A DNA stretch of 51,084 bases from an uncultured Bacteroidaceae bacterium (GCA_905234555.1 CAJOHO010000026.1:1-51084), one strand, 5' to 3'; positions 8,396 to 17,867 are shown, counted from the stretch's first letter. The notes: generated by a model from the letters alone, not told the origin. Translations and numbers: made by a program.

Positions 8396-9243
8396 AGCAA
8401 GTTTTTGAGGCAGGAGGCAAGGGAGGATTCCCAGTGAGGAATGGTGATGCCGTAGGCTTGCTTTATCTTGGATTTATCGAGGACTGAGTAATGAGGACGA
8501 GTGGCAGGAGTAGGATACTCGCTGGTGTGGAGCGGACGTACACGACAAGTGGTGATGCCTGCCAGGCGGTGGATGGCAAGAGTGAAGTCGTACCAGGACG
8601 TGACGCCTTCGTTCGTGAAATGATAGATACCAGGAATGATGCCTTTGTCAACTGCCGTCATGATGACCCGAGCAAGGTCGCGTGCATAGGTCGGCGTGCC
8701 GATCTGGTCGAAGATGACACCCAGTTCGCTCTTCTCGCGTCCCAGGCGCAACATGGTCTTCACAAAGTTGCTGCCAAAGGACGAGTAAAGCCAAGCTGTA
8801 CGGATAATCATCGTACGGCTGCACTTGTGCATCGCCTGTTGTTCGCCTGCCAGTTTGGTTCTGCCATAGACAGAATTGGGACAAGTCGGCTCGTCTTCTG
8901 TGTAAGGTGTATGGTTCGTTCCGTCGAACACGTAGTCGGTGGAAATCTGCACCAGGCAACCATTTCGCTTCTCCACAGCCTCAGCCAGATATCCAGGAGC
9001 CTGGCTGTTGAGCAAAGCACAAAGTTCCGGATTCGACTCAGCCTTATCCACAGCAGTATAGGCTGCGCAGTTGACAATGCAATCCACAGCATTCACCTGC
9101 ACATATTGATTCACAGCTGCAGCATCGGTAATATCCAGTTCCTCCACATCCGTAAAGAAAAACGTGTGTTGCGGATACTCCTTTGCCAACAACTGCATTT
9201 CGTTGCCTAACTGTCCGTTACAGCCTGTTATCAGTATGTTCAT
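8374..9243 (-). CDS. rfbD: dTDP-4-dehydrorhamnose reductase
   Basis: 289 residues from the ATG at 9241-9243; four extra codons upstream are not needed. The N-terminal Rossmann motif ITGCNGQLGNEM (residues 4-15) and catalytic SVYGRTKLAGE (Y-x-x-x-K, near 128) identify RmlD/RfbD, which reduces dTDP-4-keto-L-rhamnose to dTDP-L-rhamnose with NAD(P)H for envelope polysaccharides. The other dTDP-rhamnose genes are absent here. The last eight residues (LLIRDLRD) and the stop codon are encoded by the ATCAGGGATTTAAGGGAT repeat that borders the GxxExxY gene, so the natural C-terminus appears to have been replaced. Confidence 0.94.
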   Translation of the reverse strand: MNILITGCNGQLGNEMQLLAKEYPQHTFFFTDVEELDITDAAAVNQYVQVNAVDCIVNCAAYTAVDKAESNPELCALLNSQAPGYLAEAVEKRNGCLVQISTDYVFDGTNHTPYTEDEPTCPNSVYGRTKLAGEQQAMHKCSRTMIIRTAWLYSSFGSNFVKTMLRLGREKSELGVIFDQIGTPTYARDLARVIMTAVDKGIIPGIYHFTNEGVTSWYDFTLAIHRLAGITTCRVRPLHTSEYPTPATRPHYSVLDKSKIKQAYGITIPHWESSLASCLKNLLIRDLRD

Positions 9244-9302
9244 CCTAAAATACAACTATCATTTTTACGCATCTTCCTCAACAGGAGAGTAAGAGGAAAC
9301 TG

Positions 9303-9845
9303 TCAATACTCCACTTCCCCAGCCTTATCCTTTTTATAATACTCAGCCAGCATTCCGAGGAACTTCGAGATGTGGTCCATTGCCTTGAGGGTATCTTCGC
9401 TCACAGGTTTTCCTTGCAAACGAAGCATCATCAGTCCGTACATCGCGTCGAAGCAGTTTTCCAACTCCGACTTCTCCTGTGTCTGCGAACGTTGGCGTAG
9501 TTCCACGATAAATGGCAACGCCTTGTAGTAGGCAGCTGAATAGAAGGGATGTTTGGACGAACGGAGCAGTTGGGCGTGCACATCCGTCAGCAGAATCAGG
9601 ATGTTCTTGTTAATCTGAAGATGTCCTCTCTCAGTCACTCCTTCCGAACGCATCATCTCAATCAGGTTCTCGTACCACTCACGCAAATCGCTACGAGCTG
9701 GTTCGTCGAGTTGGAAACGCGAAAGGTAGTTCTGCTCCAGTTGGTCGATGTCGAGATGGTTGGCACGGATGATATCTTCCACCTGCCACATATAAAGCAG
9801 ATATTCAGCTATATTGCTTTGTTTGAGTTTCTGTGCAATAATCAT
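9303..9845 (-). CDS. DUF4924 family protein
   Basis: 180 residues, predicted soluble and largely helical. The N-terminus MIIAQKLKQSNIAEYLLYMW and the interior QINKNILILLTDVHAQLL are characteristic of the Bacteroidetes-specific DUF4924 family. No catalytic motif can be recognised and the function is unknown. It stands between rfbD and the LysE exporter gene on the same strand, 60 bp from rfbD. Confidence 0.85.
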   Translation of the reverse strand: MIIAQKLKQSNIAEYLLYMWQVEDIIRANHLDIDQLEQNYLSRFQLDEPARSDLREWYENLIEMMRSEGVTERGHLQINKNILILLTDVHAQLLRSSKHPFYSAAYYKALPFIVELRQRSQTQEKSELENCFDAMYGLMMLRLQGKPVSEDTLKAMDHISKFLGMLAEYYKKDKAGEVEY

Positions 9846-9879
9846 ACTTCAAAAGAAAACAAATGTACAGAAAACCGGG

Positions 9880-10644
9880 TTAGAAGAAGGTGCAGCAGGC
9901 GATGATAGCCGATACAGCCATCACGATGATGCCAATGATGCGGTTAATCACCCAGATGCCGTGTACATCGAAGCGGTTGCGAACCTTGTCAATCAGCCAG
10001 GTAAGTCCGAACCACCAGGCTACGGCTCCCACCACAATGAAGAGATAACCAATGACTTGTGGACCTGGATCGAAGGGACGAATAAAGGTAAACTGGCCAA
10101 AGAGTGCCACAAACAGGAAGATAATCAGAGGGTTGGAGAACGTTACCAGGAAACCTGTCATCGCATGATTCATCAAAGCCACACGACTCAGCTTCACGGG
10201 TTTCAGTTTCCGTCTTTCTTCCTGAATCTGGTCGAACTTCGACTTGGGAGCGTTCTTCTTGGCGTTCTTGAACTTCTTACCTGCTTTCTTCGCCTGACGT
10301 TCAGCATCTACGGTAGCTGCCTGCGGATTCGTGCGGTAAGTATAAAGTCCGAAGAGGAACAGGAGCACACAACCCACCAGCTTAATCCAGAATGCCCACT
10401 TGGGATTTTCGATGATGCTCACCACCATCGACATACCGTAACCCGTGATGAGGGCGTAAAGAATATCGCTGGCTGCAGCTCCCACACCTGTGGCAAATCC
10501 TGCCCAACGACCTTTGTTCAAGGTTCGCTGTACACAGAGAATGCCGACGGGTCCCATTGGCGCAGACGCAACAATGCCGATGACTGTTCCTTTCACAATC
10601 ATCTCCAAGAAACTGATGTCGGGCAACGCCAATACTAAACTCAT
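9880..10644 (-). CDS. LysE/RhtB-family exporter
   Basis: 254 residues with about six hydrophobic segments. The signature ASAPMGPVGILCVQRTLNKG (residues 27-46) followed by GFATGVGAAASDILYALI is the LysE/RhtB N-terminal pattern (PxGP). Such inner-membrane proteins export amino acids or related metabolites; the substrate cannot be assigned. A positively charged cytoplasmic loop (KKAGKKFKNAKKNAPKSKF, about 120-138) is longer than in typical LysE proteins. Its stop lies 34 bp upstream of the DUF4924 start and it starts 6 bp after the preceding lipoprotein stop. Confidence 0.88.
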   Translation of the reverse strand: MSLVLALPDISFLEMIVKGTVIGIVASAPMGPVGILCVQRTLNKGRWAGFATGVGAAASDILYALITGYGMSMVVSIIENPKWAFWIKLVGCVLLFLFGLYTYRTNPQAATVDAERQAKKAGKKFKNAKKNAPKSKFDQIQEERRKLKPVKLSRVALMNHAMTGFLVTFSNPLIIFLFVALFGQFTFIRPFDPGPQVIGYLFIVVGAVAWWFGLTWLIDKVRNRFDVHGIWVINRIIGIIVMAVSAIIACCTFF

Positions 10645-10650
10645 CCTGAT

Positions 10651-11073
10651 TTATTTCTTTCGCTTTAAATAGATGTGATGTTCCTCTATGAAATCGCCAT
10701 CGATGCTATCGTGCAGATAAACAAAGAGCGAGTCGTTGGCAAGACGTTCCACCTGAGTAGCCATACACATATCTTCTTCTGTGGAAAAGAGGTGAAGCCG
10801 GTCGCCATCCAGGAACCAACGTCCCTCATCGAGGATGCTGTCTTCCATGTGGACATACGTGGAGTCTGCCTTGAACTCATACGTCACAGGCGTATCGTCG
10901 TCTTCGTCTGCCGACTCGTCAGGCACGCCGTTCAGGCGACTATCCACATTCACCAAATCCCAGATTCCCACCAACGGTGAGACTGGAGTTTCTTTTTCCT
11001 TTCCGTTGCAAGCCACCATCAGCATGATGGCCAAAATTGCAACAGACAGACTTAAAAACTTTAGTTTTTTCAT
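10651..11073 (-). CDS. Small exported lipoprotein, lipocalin-like
   Basis: 140 residues from the ATG at 11071-11073, preferred because it opens a lipoprotein signal peptide (MKKLKFLSLSV...LMVAC, cysteine about residue 22). The mature part begins PLVGIWDLVNVD and continues with YEFKADSTYV, DEGRWFLDGDRLHL and HHIYLKRK, a pattern of short strands as in lipocalin-like beta-barrel domains of Bacteroidetes. The ligand is unknown. A run of acidic residues (ESADEDDD) interrupts the barrel region. Confidence 0.75.
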   Translation of the reverse strand: MKKLKFLSLSVAILAIMLMVACNGKEKETPVSPLVGIWDLVNVDSRLNGVPDESADEDDDTPVTYEFKADSTYVHMEDSILDEGRWFLDGDRLHLFSTEEDMCMATQVERLANDSLFVYLHDSIDGDFIEEHHIYLKRKK

Positions 11074-11129
11074 TGTCAAAACTATAAATTTGTGCAAAGA
11101 TACAACTTTTTTTTGAGACAAGGAAATTT

Positions 11130-12197
11130 TTATTCCGTCAATTCACCTGCAAGGCACTTTGACATCTGTTCTCGCACCTCTTCTGCAGAAAAACCACGTC
11201 CGAAAAGCACCATCAGCTTCGTTACGGCACACTCCACGGTCATATCCTTTCCGCTCACCACTCCTGCAGCCAGCAGTTGCTGACCTGTGGCATAGAGTCC
11301 CATCTCTACTGCCCCATGCTGACATTGGGTGATATTCACCACCACCTTTCCGTCCTGCGTCGCACAACGGATGGCATTCAGCAACCATTCTTTCTGGGGC
11401 GCATTACCGGAACCAAAGGTTCGCAGAACGATTCCCTTGATACCAGGAAAGCGGAAGACGTGCTCAATCACATCGGCACGAACACCAGGAAAGAGCGTGA
11501 TGGCAATGACAGAGTTGTCGAGCTGGGTGTGCGTCACCATTGGTAAGGCAGCATCGGCGTGACGGATGAGTGTCTCGTCGAAGTTGATGTTGATGCCTGT
11601 AACAGCTAACGGAGCGCAGTTGTAGGATGTAAACGCATTGAAATTCTCTGCGTTACACTTAGTCACGCGGTTGCCTCGATAGAGTTTCTGACCAAAGCAA
11701 ACGCAGACTTCAGGCACTCTGGGACGCATGTTCTCGTCGCAGGCAGCAGCCAGTTCGATGGCGTTGATGAGGTTTTCCTTGCCGTCTGTACGCAGAACGC
11801 CGATTGGCAGCTGGCTTCCGGTCAGAATGACTGGCTTGCTCAGATTCTCCAGCATAAAACTCAAAGCCGATGCTGTATAAGCCATCGTGTCTGTGCCATG
11901 CAAGATGACAAAGCCGTCAAACTCGTCATAGTTGTAACGGATGATTTCCACGATTCGCGTCCACAATTCAGGTTGCATGTCCGACGAGTCAATCGGAGGA
12001 TCGAACTGATAGCTCCGGATGACATAATCGAACTCATTCAGCTCAGGCACATGCTTCTGCAGGTGGGCAAAATTGAATGTCTCCAACGCTCCTGTCTCAG
12101 GATTGCGAATCATTCCAATGGTGCCACCCGTGTAAATCAGCATCACTCGCCGACGAATAGTGAACAAACGATTTTCAGCCAAAGTCCCTATCTTCAA
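11130..12197 (-). CDS. ansA: Type I L-asparaginase
   Basis: 355 residues if begun at the TTG at 12195-12197, which overlaps the stop of the ROK kinase gene by four bases (TTGA). The catalytic motifs are YTGGTIGM near residue 22 and VILHGTDTMAYTASAL near 99; LTGSQLPIGVLRTDG follows. The enzyme hydrolyses asparagine to aspartate and ammonia. Lack of a signal peptide fits the cytoplasmic type I form. An internal ATG immediately before LIYTGGTIG is an alternative start, giving a rather short N-terminus; the overlapping TTG favours translational coupling. Confidence 0.92.
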   Translation of the reverse strand: MKIGTLAENRLFTIRRRVMLIYTGGTIGMIRNPETGALETFNFAHLQKHVPELNEFDYVIRSYQFDPPIDSSDMQPELWTRIVEIIRYNYDEFDGFVILHGTDTMAYTASALSFMLENLSKPVILTGSQLPIGVLRTDGKENLINAIELAAACDENMRPRVPEVCVCFGQKLYRGNRVTKCNAENFNAFTSYNCAPLAVTGININFDETLIRHADAALPMVTHTQLDNSVIAITLFPGVRADVIEHVFRFPGIKGIVLRTFGSGNAPQKEWLLNAIRCATQDGKVVVNITQCQHGAVEMGLYATGQQLLAAGVVSGKDMTVECAVTKLMVLFGRGFSAEEVREQMSKCLAGELTE

Positions 12198-13171
12198 TTA
12201 TTAGTTTCAATTTCCCAACCTAAAGCACTGGCGCCCAGTACAGCAGCATTACTACTCATCAAGCCAGAAACCAGGAATTTTGCCTTATTCTTGAAAATGC
12301 CCATCACATGTGCGTTGTAGCTTTCTTCGATGGGTTTCATGATCAGATCACCGGCTTTGGTCAGTCCGCCGAAGAAGATGAAGGCCTCCGGAGAAGAGAA
12401 GGCTGCGAAGTCGGCACAAGCCTCACCCAGCATCTTTCCCGTAAACTCAAATATCTCCTTTGCCACTTCGTCACCCTTGCCTGCAGCAATCGACACATCC
12501 AGACTCTGAATCTTCTCTGGGTCGAGTTCGCGAAGCAAGCTGGGGCGGTCGGTCTTTGCCAGAATCTCACGAGCTGTACGAGCCACACCCGTTGCAGAGC
12601 AATAGGTTTCCAGACAACCCTTACGGCCACAACCGCAAGGACGTCCATCTTCACCTCTCACCATTGTTACGTGACCCAATTCGCCTGCAAAGCCATCGTG
12701 TCCATAGACCAACTGTCCGTTAATCACGATGCCGCTTCCCACGCCTGTTCCCAGCGTGATGACGATGAAGTTCTTCATGCCACGAGCCACACCATAAATC
12801 ATCTCTCCCAGAGCTGCTGCGTTAGCATCATTGGTCATCGCAACAGGAATGCCGAGCGCGTCGGAGAACATCTTCGACAGCGGCACAATTCCCTTCCAGG
12901 GAAGATTGGGAGCATACTCAATGGAGCCTGAATAGTAGTTTCCGTTGGGAGCACCGATACCCATCGCCTTGATTTGTCCGATGCCGCCAGCTCGTTCGAT
13001 GAGCGGTTTCAGACAAGCAACACCAGCCTCCACGAAAGCTTCGGCTGTGGCATATTCCTGCGTGCGGATAGAGTTGTCGCAGACTACTTCTCCACGTTGA
13101 TTCACGATTCCGAACACGGTATTGGTGCCTCCTAAGTCCACACCAATTACATAAGGTTTTACTTCGTTCAT
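12194..13171 (-). CDS. ROK-family sugar kinase (glucokinase-like)
   Basis: 325 residues. The ATP-binding motif is VIGVDLGGTNTVFG (residues 8-21), the sugar-contacting motif GHDGFAGELGH, and the zinc-binding ROK signature CGCGRKGCLE (near 178). ROK kinases phosphorylate glucose or related hexoses in the cytoplasm; the lack of an N-terminal DNA-binding domain makes it a kinase rather than a NagC-type repressor. Substrate not determinable here, though glucokinase is the usual role of this type in Bacteroidales. First gene of an operon with ansA, which overlaps it by four bases. Confidence 0.9.
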   Translation of the reverse strand: MNEVKPYVIGVDLGGTNTVFGIVNQRGEVVCDNSIRTQEYATAEAFVEAGVACLKPLIERAGGIGQIKAMGIGAPNGNYYSGSIEYAPNLPWKGIVPLSKMFSDALGIPVAMTNDANAAALGEMIYGVARGMKNFIVITLGTGVGSGIVINGQLVYGHDGFAGELGHVTMVRGEDGRPCGCGRKGCLETYCSATGVARTAREILAKTDRPSLLRELDPEKIQSLDVSIAAGKGDEVAKEIFEFTGKMLGEACADFAAFSSPEAFIFFGGLTKAGDLIMKPIEESYNAHVMGIFKNKAKFLVSGLMSSNAAVLGASALGWEIETNN

Positions 13172-13205
13172 GATATTCAGTTTTTAAATTTTGGAATAAT
13201 TTTTG

Positions 13206-13240
13206 CAAAGGTATAAAAAATCTTGGGTTATATCAACAAA
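13206..13240 (-). promoter_or_regulatory. Promoter of the ROK kinase/ansA operon
   Basis: Minus strand: TTTG at 13237-13240, 23-bp spacer, TACCTTTG at 13206-13213, about 35 bp upstream of the start codon. Matches TTTG/TAnnTTTG exactly. Confidence 0.65.
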
Positions 13241-13393
13241 AATCTCACCTTATTATAATAGATATGGCAAATTTTTCGTATATTCGCAGCAAAATAACGC
13301 TTAAAACACCTTCTGGGTGTTAGAAATGCACTTTCAGTTGCCTCTCTACTCAAAAACTAACAAAGTAAAACCCTTCTAAAAAAGTACAAGAAT

Positions 13394-13996
13394 ATGTTTG
13401 AATCATTCTCAACTTGGTTTTCGGCTATGGAGCCGATGCAACAGATGTTCTGGGGTTGTGCCCTTGTAGCATCTCTCATTTTCCTCGTACAAATGGTGCT
13501 GACCCTGATCGGAATGGACGGACACGACGTAGATGCCAGTTTCGATGTGTCCGACTTCGGCGACGTGGATGCCAGCACAATGGACACAGGAGGCGCCTTG
13601 TCGCTTTTCAGCATTCGCAACTTCATCAATTTCTTCATGGGATTCGGTTGGGCTGGCGTGAGCCTTTACGACACCATCGGTTCCAACTTCCTGTTGATTT
13701 TGGCAGCCATTGTCGTGGGTGTACTCTTCGTGTTGATGTTTTTCTACATTCGCAAGCAGACCCGCAAGCTCGAAGCCAACGGTGCGTTCAACATCCGCAA
13801 CTGCGAGGGAAAGACAGCCAACGTCTATCTCCGCATTCCTGCCAAAGGTAAAGGAAAGGGGAAAATCCAGATTTCTGTCAATGGCGCTTTCCATGAGTTA
13901 GATGCCCTGACCGACGGCGAAGCCATTTCCACAGGCCAGAAAGTACGCATCACCGAAATCCTCGACGGAGAAACCCTCAAAGTCACTCCGCTCTGA
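13394..13996 (+). CDS. NfeD-like membrane protein
   Basis: 200 residues. Three hydrophobic segments lie near residues 18-40, 75-95 and 98-118, followed by a cytoplasmic domain of about 80 residues resembling the NfeD OB fold (NCEGKTANVYLRIPAKGKGK, ending in DGETLKVTPL). NfeD-type proteins accompany flotillins and are thought to help organise membrane microdomains. The flotillin gene follows 112 bp downstream on the same strand, supporting this. The first loop is rich in Asp (DVDASFDVSDFGDVDAS). Confidence 0.8.
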   Translation: MFESFSTWFSAMEPMQQMFWGCALVASLIFLVQMVLTLIGMDGHDVDASFDVSDFGDVDASTMDTGGALSLFSIRNFINFFMGFGWAGVSLYDTIGSNFLLILAAIVVGVLFVLMFFYIRKQTRKLEANGAFNIRNCEGKTANVYLRIPAKGKGKGKIQISVNGAFHELDALTDGEAISTGQKVRITEILDGETLKVTPL

Positions 13997-14108
13997 GACA
14001 TCAGAAATCATAGGTACATACAGGAGTGCCTTTGAACGCATCATAAGTCTTAGGAATACTGAGAAAAGTTTAGTCAAACAACTTTCAACTTAATAAAACC
14101 TCTATTTT

Positions 14109-15491
14109 ATGCAAAACCAAATGTATCTGATTATTGCCGCCGCAGTTGTGGCAATCTTCCTCTTCGTATCGATCATCAATCGGTACCGTCGTTGCCCGTC
14201 CGACAAGATTCTTGTCATCTACGGAAGCAAAAGTAACAAATCCTCTGCACGATGCATCCACGGTGGTGGTGCCTTCGTTTGGCCTATCATCGAAGACTAC
14301 GCCTACCTGTCGCTGACGCCTATCAGCATCGATGCCAACCTCACCAACGCACTTTCCCGCCAGAACATCCGCGTCGATGTGCCTTCACGCTTCACCGTCG
14401 GCATCAGTACCGACCCAGAGTCGATGAACGCTGCCGCAGAACGTCTGCTTGGTCTTACGCCTGGACAAATCCAGGAACTGGCACGCGATATCCTCTTTGG
14501 TCAGTTGCGTCTGGTGATTGCCACCATGAGTATTGAGGAACTGAACAACGACCGCGACAAGTTCCTTGAGAGCATCTCCACCAACGTGGAAGTGGAACTG
14601 AAGAAGATCGGTCTGCGCCTCATCAACGTGAACGTAACCGACATCAAGGACGAAAGCGGATATATCGAAGCCCTCGGACGCGAAGCTGCTGCAAAGGCTA
14701 TCAACGAAGCCAAGGTCCGCGTGGCTGAGCAGGATAAGGTCGGAGAAATCGGTAAGGCTGAAGCTGTCCGCGAAACCCGTATCCGTACTGCCGAAGCCAA
14801 CGCAACGGCTGTGAAGGGTGAGAATACCGCAAAGGTGGAAATCGCTGTCAGCGATGCAGACCGTCGTGAGAAAGAAGCTGAAGCCCAGCGCAAGGCAACT
14901 GCTGCAGAGCGTGTGCAACAGGCTAAGGCTCAGCAGGAAGCTTACGCAGCTGAACGCGAAGCAGAAAATGCCCGTGCCGAACGTGAACAAGCTACGCAGA
15001 AAGCTAACATCCTCGTTCCACAGGAGATTGAGAAGCAACGTCGAATCATCGAAGCAGAAGCAGAAGCAGAGAAGATCCGCGTAAACGCCAAGGGTGAAGC
15101 CGACGCTATCTTTGCCAAGATGGAAGCTGAGGCTAAGGGTCTCTACGAGGTGCTGACCAAGCAGGCTGCCGGTTACGACAAGATGGTGCAGGCTGCCGGT
15201 GGCGACGCCAACAAGGCATATATGCTTCTCTTGCTCGAGAAGTTGCCAGAACTCGTCAAGACTCAGGTCGAAGCTGTCAAGGGCATCAACATCGACCACG
15301 TCACAGTTTGGGACGGTGGCAACAGCGCCGACGGCAAAGGTTCCACAGCCAACTTCCTCTCCGGACTCATGAAGTCTGTTCCTCCTCTCAACGAGCTCTT
15401 CGATATGGCTGGACTCAACCTGCCCGAATTCCTCGCTAAGAAGAAGGAAGCAGAAAAGCCCATCGAGACTGAAGCCGAAGAAGTTGCTTAA
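14109..15491 (+). CDS. Flotillin-family SPFH protein
   Basis: 460 residues. One N-terminal membrane segment (MYLIIAAAVVAIFLFVSII, residues 5-23), then the SPFH/band 7 domain to about 190, with LARDILFGQLRLVIATMSIE near 122, and a long Ala/Glu/Arg-rich coiled coil (about 190-350) with repeated AEA and EREA heptads. The C-terminal part has MLLLLEKLPELVKTQVEAVK. Flotillins scaffold membrane microdomains and assemble through the coiled coil. The neighbour upstream is NfeD-like, the usual partner. A C-terminal acidic Lys/Glu tail ends the protein. Confidence 0.92.
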   Translation: MQNQMYLIIAAAVVAIFLFVSIINRYRRCPSDKILVIYGSKSNKSSARCIHGGGAFVWPIIEDYAYLSLTPISIDANLTNALSRQNIRVDVPSRFTVGISTDPESMNAAAERLLGLTPGQIQELARDILFGQLRLVIATMSIEELNNDRDKFLESISTNVEVELKKIGLRLINVNVTDIKDESGYIEALGREAAAKAINEAKVRVAEQDKVGEIGKAEAVRETRIRTAEANATAVKGENTAKVEIAVSDADRREKEAEAQRKATAAERVQQAKAQQEAYAAEREAENARAEREQATQKANILVPQEIEKQRRIIEAEAEAEKIRVNAKGEADAIFAKMEAEAKGLYEVLTKQAAGYDKMVQAAGGDANKAYMLLLLEKLPELVKTQVEAVKGINIDHVTVWDGGNSADGKGSTANFLSGLMKSVPPLNELFDMAGLNLPEFLAKKKEAEKPIETEAEEVA

Positions 15492-15515
15492 TAAAACGTA
15501 GCTGAAGCATTACAA

Positions 15516-16541
15516 ATGAAACATTTCATTCTTCTAAGTGCACTCACGCTTTCCGCAAGTGTGAGTGCACAAAACTTGCAGAAAGGTGACTACGGTTACC
15601 TTTATTGCCACATGGGTGGAGACGGCGAATACACAGCCTACGCCATCAGTCGGGACGGTTACCACTACGAAGACGTAGCTGGCGGACGTCCCATTTTCGA
15701 TGCCAAGGAACATGCACGCATCGAAGGCGGAACCCGCGACGCTTTCATTTGTCGCGAACACCGCGGAAAAGGCTACCTCATGGTAACGACCGACATGTGT
15801 GTGGCTAAATCGCACAAATGGGATAACTACGGCATCGACCTGTTGACCAGCAAAGATCTCATCAACTGGAAATCCGTCACGTTCGACTTCCGCAAAGGAC
15901 CGTCCATCTTCTGCGATCCACAGAGTCCTGATGTGTACAAAGACTGGTCCACCATCAACCGCGTGTGGGCACCTCAGACGTTCTGGGATCCCAACTATGT
16001 GTGGCCTGACGGAAAACGCGGAGGCTACTTCATCTACTATTCTCTTTGGAACAGCGCAGAAGAGAAATACGATCGGATGTATTACAGTTACGCAGACGAG
16101 TCGTTCACCAAGTTAACCAAACCGCGTCTGCTCTTCGACTGGGGTTACGCCACCATCGATGCAGACATCAACTACCTGCAAAGCACAGGACTCTACCACA
16201 TGATGATTAAAAAGGAAGGGGGCAAGCCTGGTATCTACACAGCCACAGCTCCCAAACTCACCGGTCCGTGGAGTGAACCCGTAGAAGACGACTACGTCAG
16301 CTTCGAAGGAAAGAAGAAGTGTGAGGGTTGCAGCGCCTTCCAACTCATTGGCGACGACACTTGGCGCGTGGCATACATTGAGTATTCTTCGAATCCCAAG
16401 CACTATCGCATCTGCAAAGCTGACCGCAACTTGCGCAATTTCTCCGAACCCGTTGACATCCAAGGGGTACGTGCGCCTCAGCACGGTTCTTTCATGCGCC
16501 TGACGAAGAAAGAATACAAGCGCCTGCAGAAACTAAAGTAG
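15516..16541 (+). CDS. Exported GH43-like glycosidase
   Basis: 341 residues. A signal peptide (MKHFILLSALTLSASVSAQ) sends it to the periplasm. The body looks like a five-bladed propeller of the GH43 type: the blade motif RVWAPQTFWDPNYVW (near 149), FIYYSLWN, DADINY (candidate pKa-setting Asp) and CEGCSAF (candidate acid Glu near 269). GH43 enzymes act mainly on arabinose or xylose side chains; substrate here is inferred only at that level. The gene is 25 bp after the flotillin gene but is probably unrelated to it. A family A hairpin repeat starts two bases after its stop codon. Confidence 0.75.
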   Translation: MKHFILLSALTLSASVSAQNLQKGDYGYLYCHMGGDGEYTAYAISRDGYHYEDVAGGRPIFDAKEHARIEGGTRDAFICREHRGKGYLMVTTDMCVAKSHKWDNYGIDLLTSKDLINWKSVTFDFRKGPSIFCDPQSPDVYKDWSTINRVWAPQTFWDPNYVWPDGKRGGYFIYYSLWNSAEEKYDRMYYSYADESFTKLTKPRLLFDWGYATIDADINYLQSTGLYHMMIKKEGGKPGIYTATAPKLTGPWSEPVEDDYVSFEGKKKCEGCSAFQLIGDDTWRVAYIEYSSNPKHYRICKADRNLRNFSEPVDIQGVRAPQHGSFMRLTKKEYKRLQKLK

Positions 16542-16543
16542 GA

Positions 16544-16576
16544 GCCTCCCCCCTGCCCCCTCCGAAAGAGGGGGAG
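16544..16576 (+). repeat. Family A GC-rich hairpin repeat
   Basis: GCCTCCCCCC, spacer, then CCCCCTCCGAAAGAGGGGG. The inner arms pair (CCCCCTC with GAGGGGG around CGAAA). It starts two bases past the GH43-like stop and could act as a terminator, but the same repeat is read through inside several genes. Confidence 0.85.
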
Positions 16577-16609
16577 ACACAGTTAATTTGGAAGACTTCA
16601 GTTACCTCC

Positions 16610-17854
16610 TTATTTAGAGGGGGAAGGGGTGAAGTTTTTCATCTTCACTTTGAGAGGATGTTCCAGGTTCTTTTTCCAGTCTTTCAGACAACTGAACCAA
16701 TCATCCTTACTTTGAAATCCGCCCACTTCCTTGCGTGCACAGAACATGGCATAGTAATGGAACGTGGGCTTTTTCAGTTTTCCGATAATGAACAGGCAGT
16801 TCAGACTCGTTTCGCGGAAACCCATCACATATTCCTTGGGAACATAAACCGCCAAACCTACCGTCTCAGGCGGATAGGTCATCATCATCTGTTGGCTTGA
16901 CTGCTCAGGGAAGTCCATTCCCCACGATGCACAAAGCCCTTCCTTCGGATTGATAAGTGTATAAGGATCGGTACCGACTTTCTGAACACCTGTGCAGAAC
17001 ATCGCAGACGGAAGCGGTTGGTTCAGCGTAGTCTCGATGAGTACTTCGCGATGACCCGCATAGAGCATATAGCGCGTGGTGGCGTTCATGCCGTTGTTGA
17101 AGCCGAAGTCCGTAACTTCAACGATGGAACGGATGGGGCCTGTGGTCACTATGCGCTGTCCACGCGTCGTCACTTCATTCCAGTCGTTGGGTCTTTCTCC
17201 GTCCCACAGTTTCAGCGTGCCGCAACCGATGGCGTTTCCTGCCCACAGCACATCGTTTCCGTACCCTTCTTCGAGTTGTTGCGGAGTGGTATAGAAGTGA
17301 GTGTCAGCCAGTTCCAGACGTTTAATTCGCTTGCCGTAGATGTCGATGTTCTGACGTTTGTCGAAATAGATTCGGTAGGCGGAAACATCCGATTCGAACG
17401 CCACTCCGTGATGGTAAAGGTCGCTATAAATGTCGCTCTTGCCTGGTGCCTCAATCGCCGTCAGATGAGGATAACGCTGACGCTTGTCGTCTAGCAGCAG
17501 GTCTGCGTAGGAACGGGCAACATAGTTCTTCTGCGGTTCCGTATCAGAGAAAGTGATGGTATATTCCAGCGAAGCCCCTTTATCCACAGAGGAAAGGAAG
17601 ACGAGTTCGTCGGGCAGTCCGTCGCCGTCCAGATCGTCAATCTGGGAAGGAACTTCCACATCGTTCAGCGTCACGACGGCAGAACGCGCAATAAACCTGC
17701 GGTCTTTGTTTTTCAATTTGACAACGACTGGTTCGTCTTCACGATCCACACGCATTGGGTTGCTGACGATAGCTGTCACCACGCGTGTCTGTTGAGCAAA
17801 CGTCAACAACGAGGCAGGAAAAAGCAAGATGGCAAGAATGAGAACTTTTTTCAT
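16610..17854 (-). CDS. DUF4861 exported protein
   Basis: 414 residues with a signal peptide (MKKVLILAILLFPASLLTFA). The mature protein starts with a small beta-sandwich-like segment (VSNPMRVDREDEPVVVKL, DLDGDGLPDELVFL) and continues as the DUF4861 domain (YADLLLDDKRQRYPHL, FYTTPQQLEEGYGNDVLW, RYMLYAGHREVLIETTLNQP). DUF4861 proteins are found in pectin or uronate utilisation loci, but the reaction is not established to my knowledge. The last residues (FTPSPSK) are encoded by a fragment of the GC-rich repeat, so the C-terminus may have been altered. Convergent with the GH43-like gene. Confidence 0.85.
   Translation of the reverse strand: MKKVLILAILLFPASLLTFAQQTRVVTAIVSNPMRVDREDEPVVVKLKNKDRRFIARSAVVTLNDVEVPSQIDDLDGDGLPDELVFLSSVDKGASLEYTITFSDTEPQKNYVARSYADLLLDDKRQRYPHLTAIEAPGKSDIYSDLYHHGVAFESDVSAYRIYFDKRQNIDIYGKRIKRLELADTHFYTTPQQLEEGYGNDVLWAGNAIGCGTLKLWDGERPNDWNEVTTRGQRIVTTGPIRSIVEVTDFGFNNGMNATTRYMLYAGHREVLIETTLNQPLPSAMFCTGVQKVGTDPYTLINPKEGLCASWGMDFPEQSSQQMMMTYPPETVGLAVYVPKEYVMGFRETSLNCLFIIGKLKKPTFHYYAMFCARKEVGGFQSKDDWFSCLKDWKKNLEHPLKVKMKNFTPSPSK
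16616..16634 (-). repeat. Fragment of GC-rich hairpin repeat at the DUF4861 3' end
   Basis: AGAGGGGGAAGGGGTGAAG on the plus strand resembles the right half of the family A repeat. It encodes the final residues TPSPSK of the DUF4861 protein and lies 40 bp from the copy at 16544-16576. Confidence 0.55.
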
Positions 17855-17867
17855 GTTATTGGATATT

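Noticed and set aside
16544..16634. Ordinary terminator pair between the convergent genes
   Set aside because: The hairpins belong to a repeat family that also occurs inside coding regions, so a dedicated terminator function cannot be claimed.
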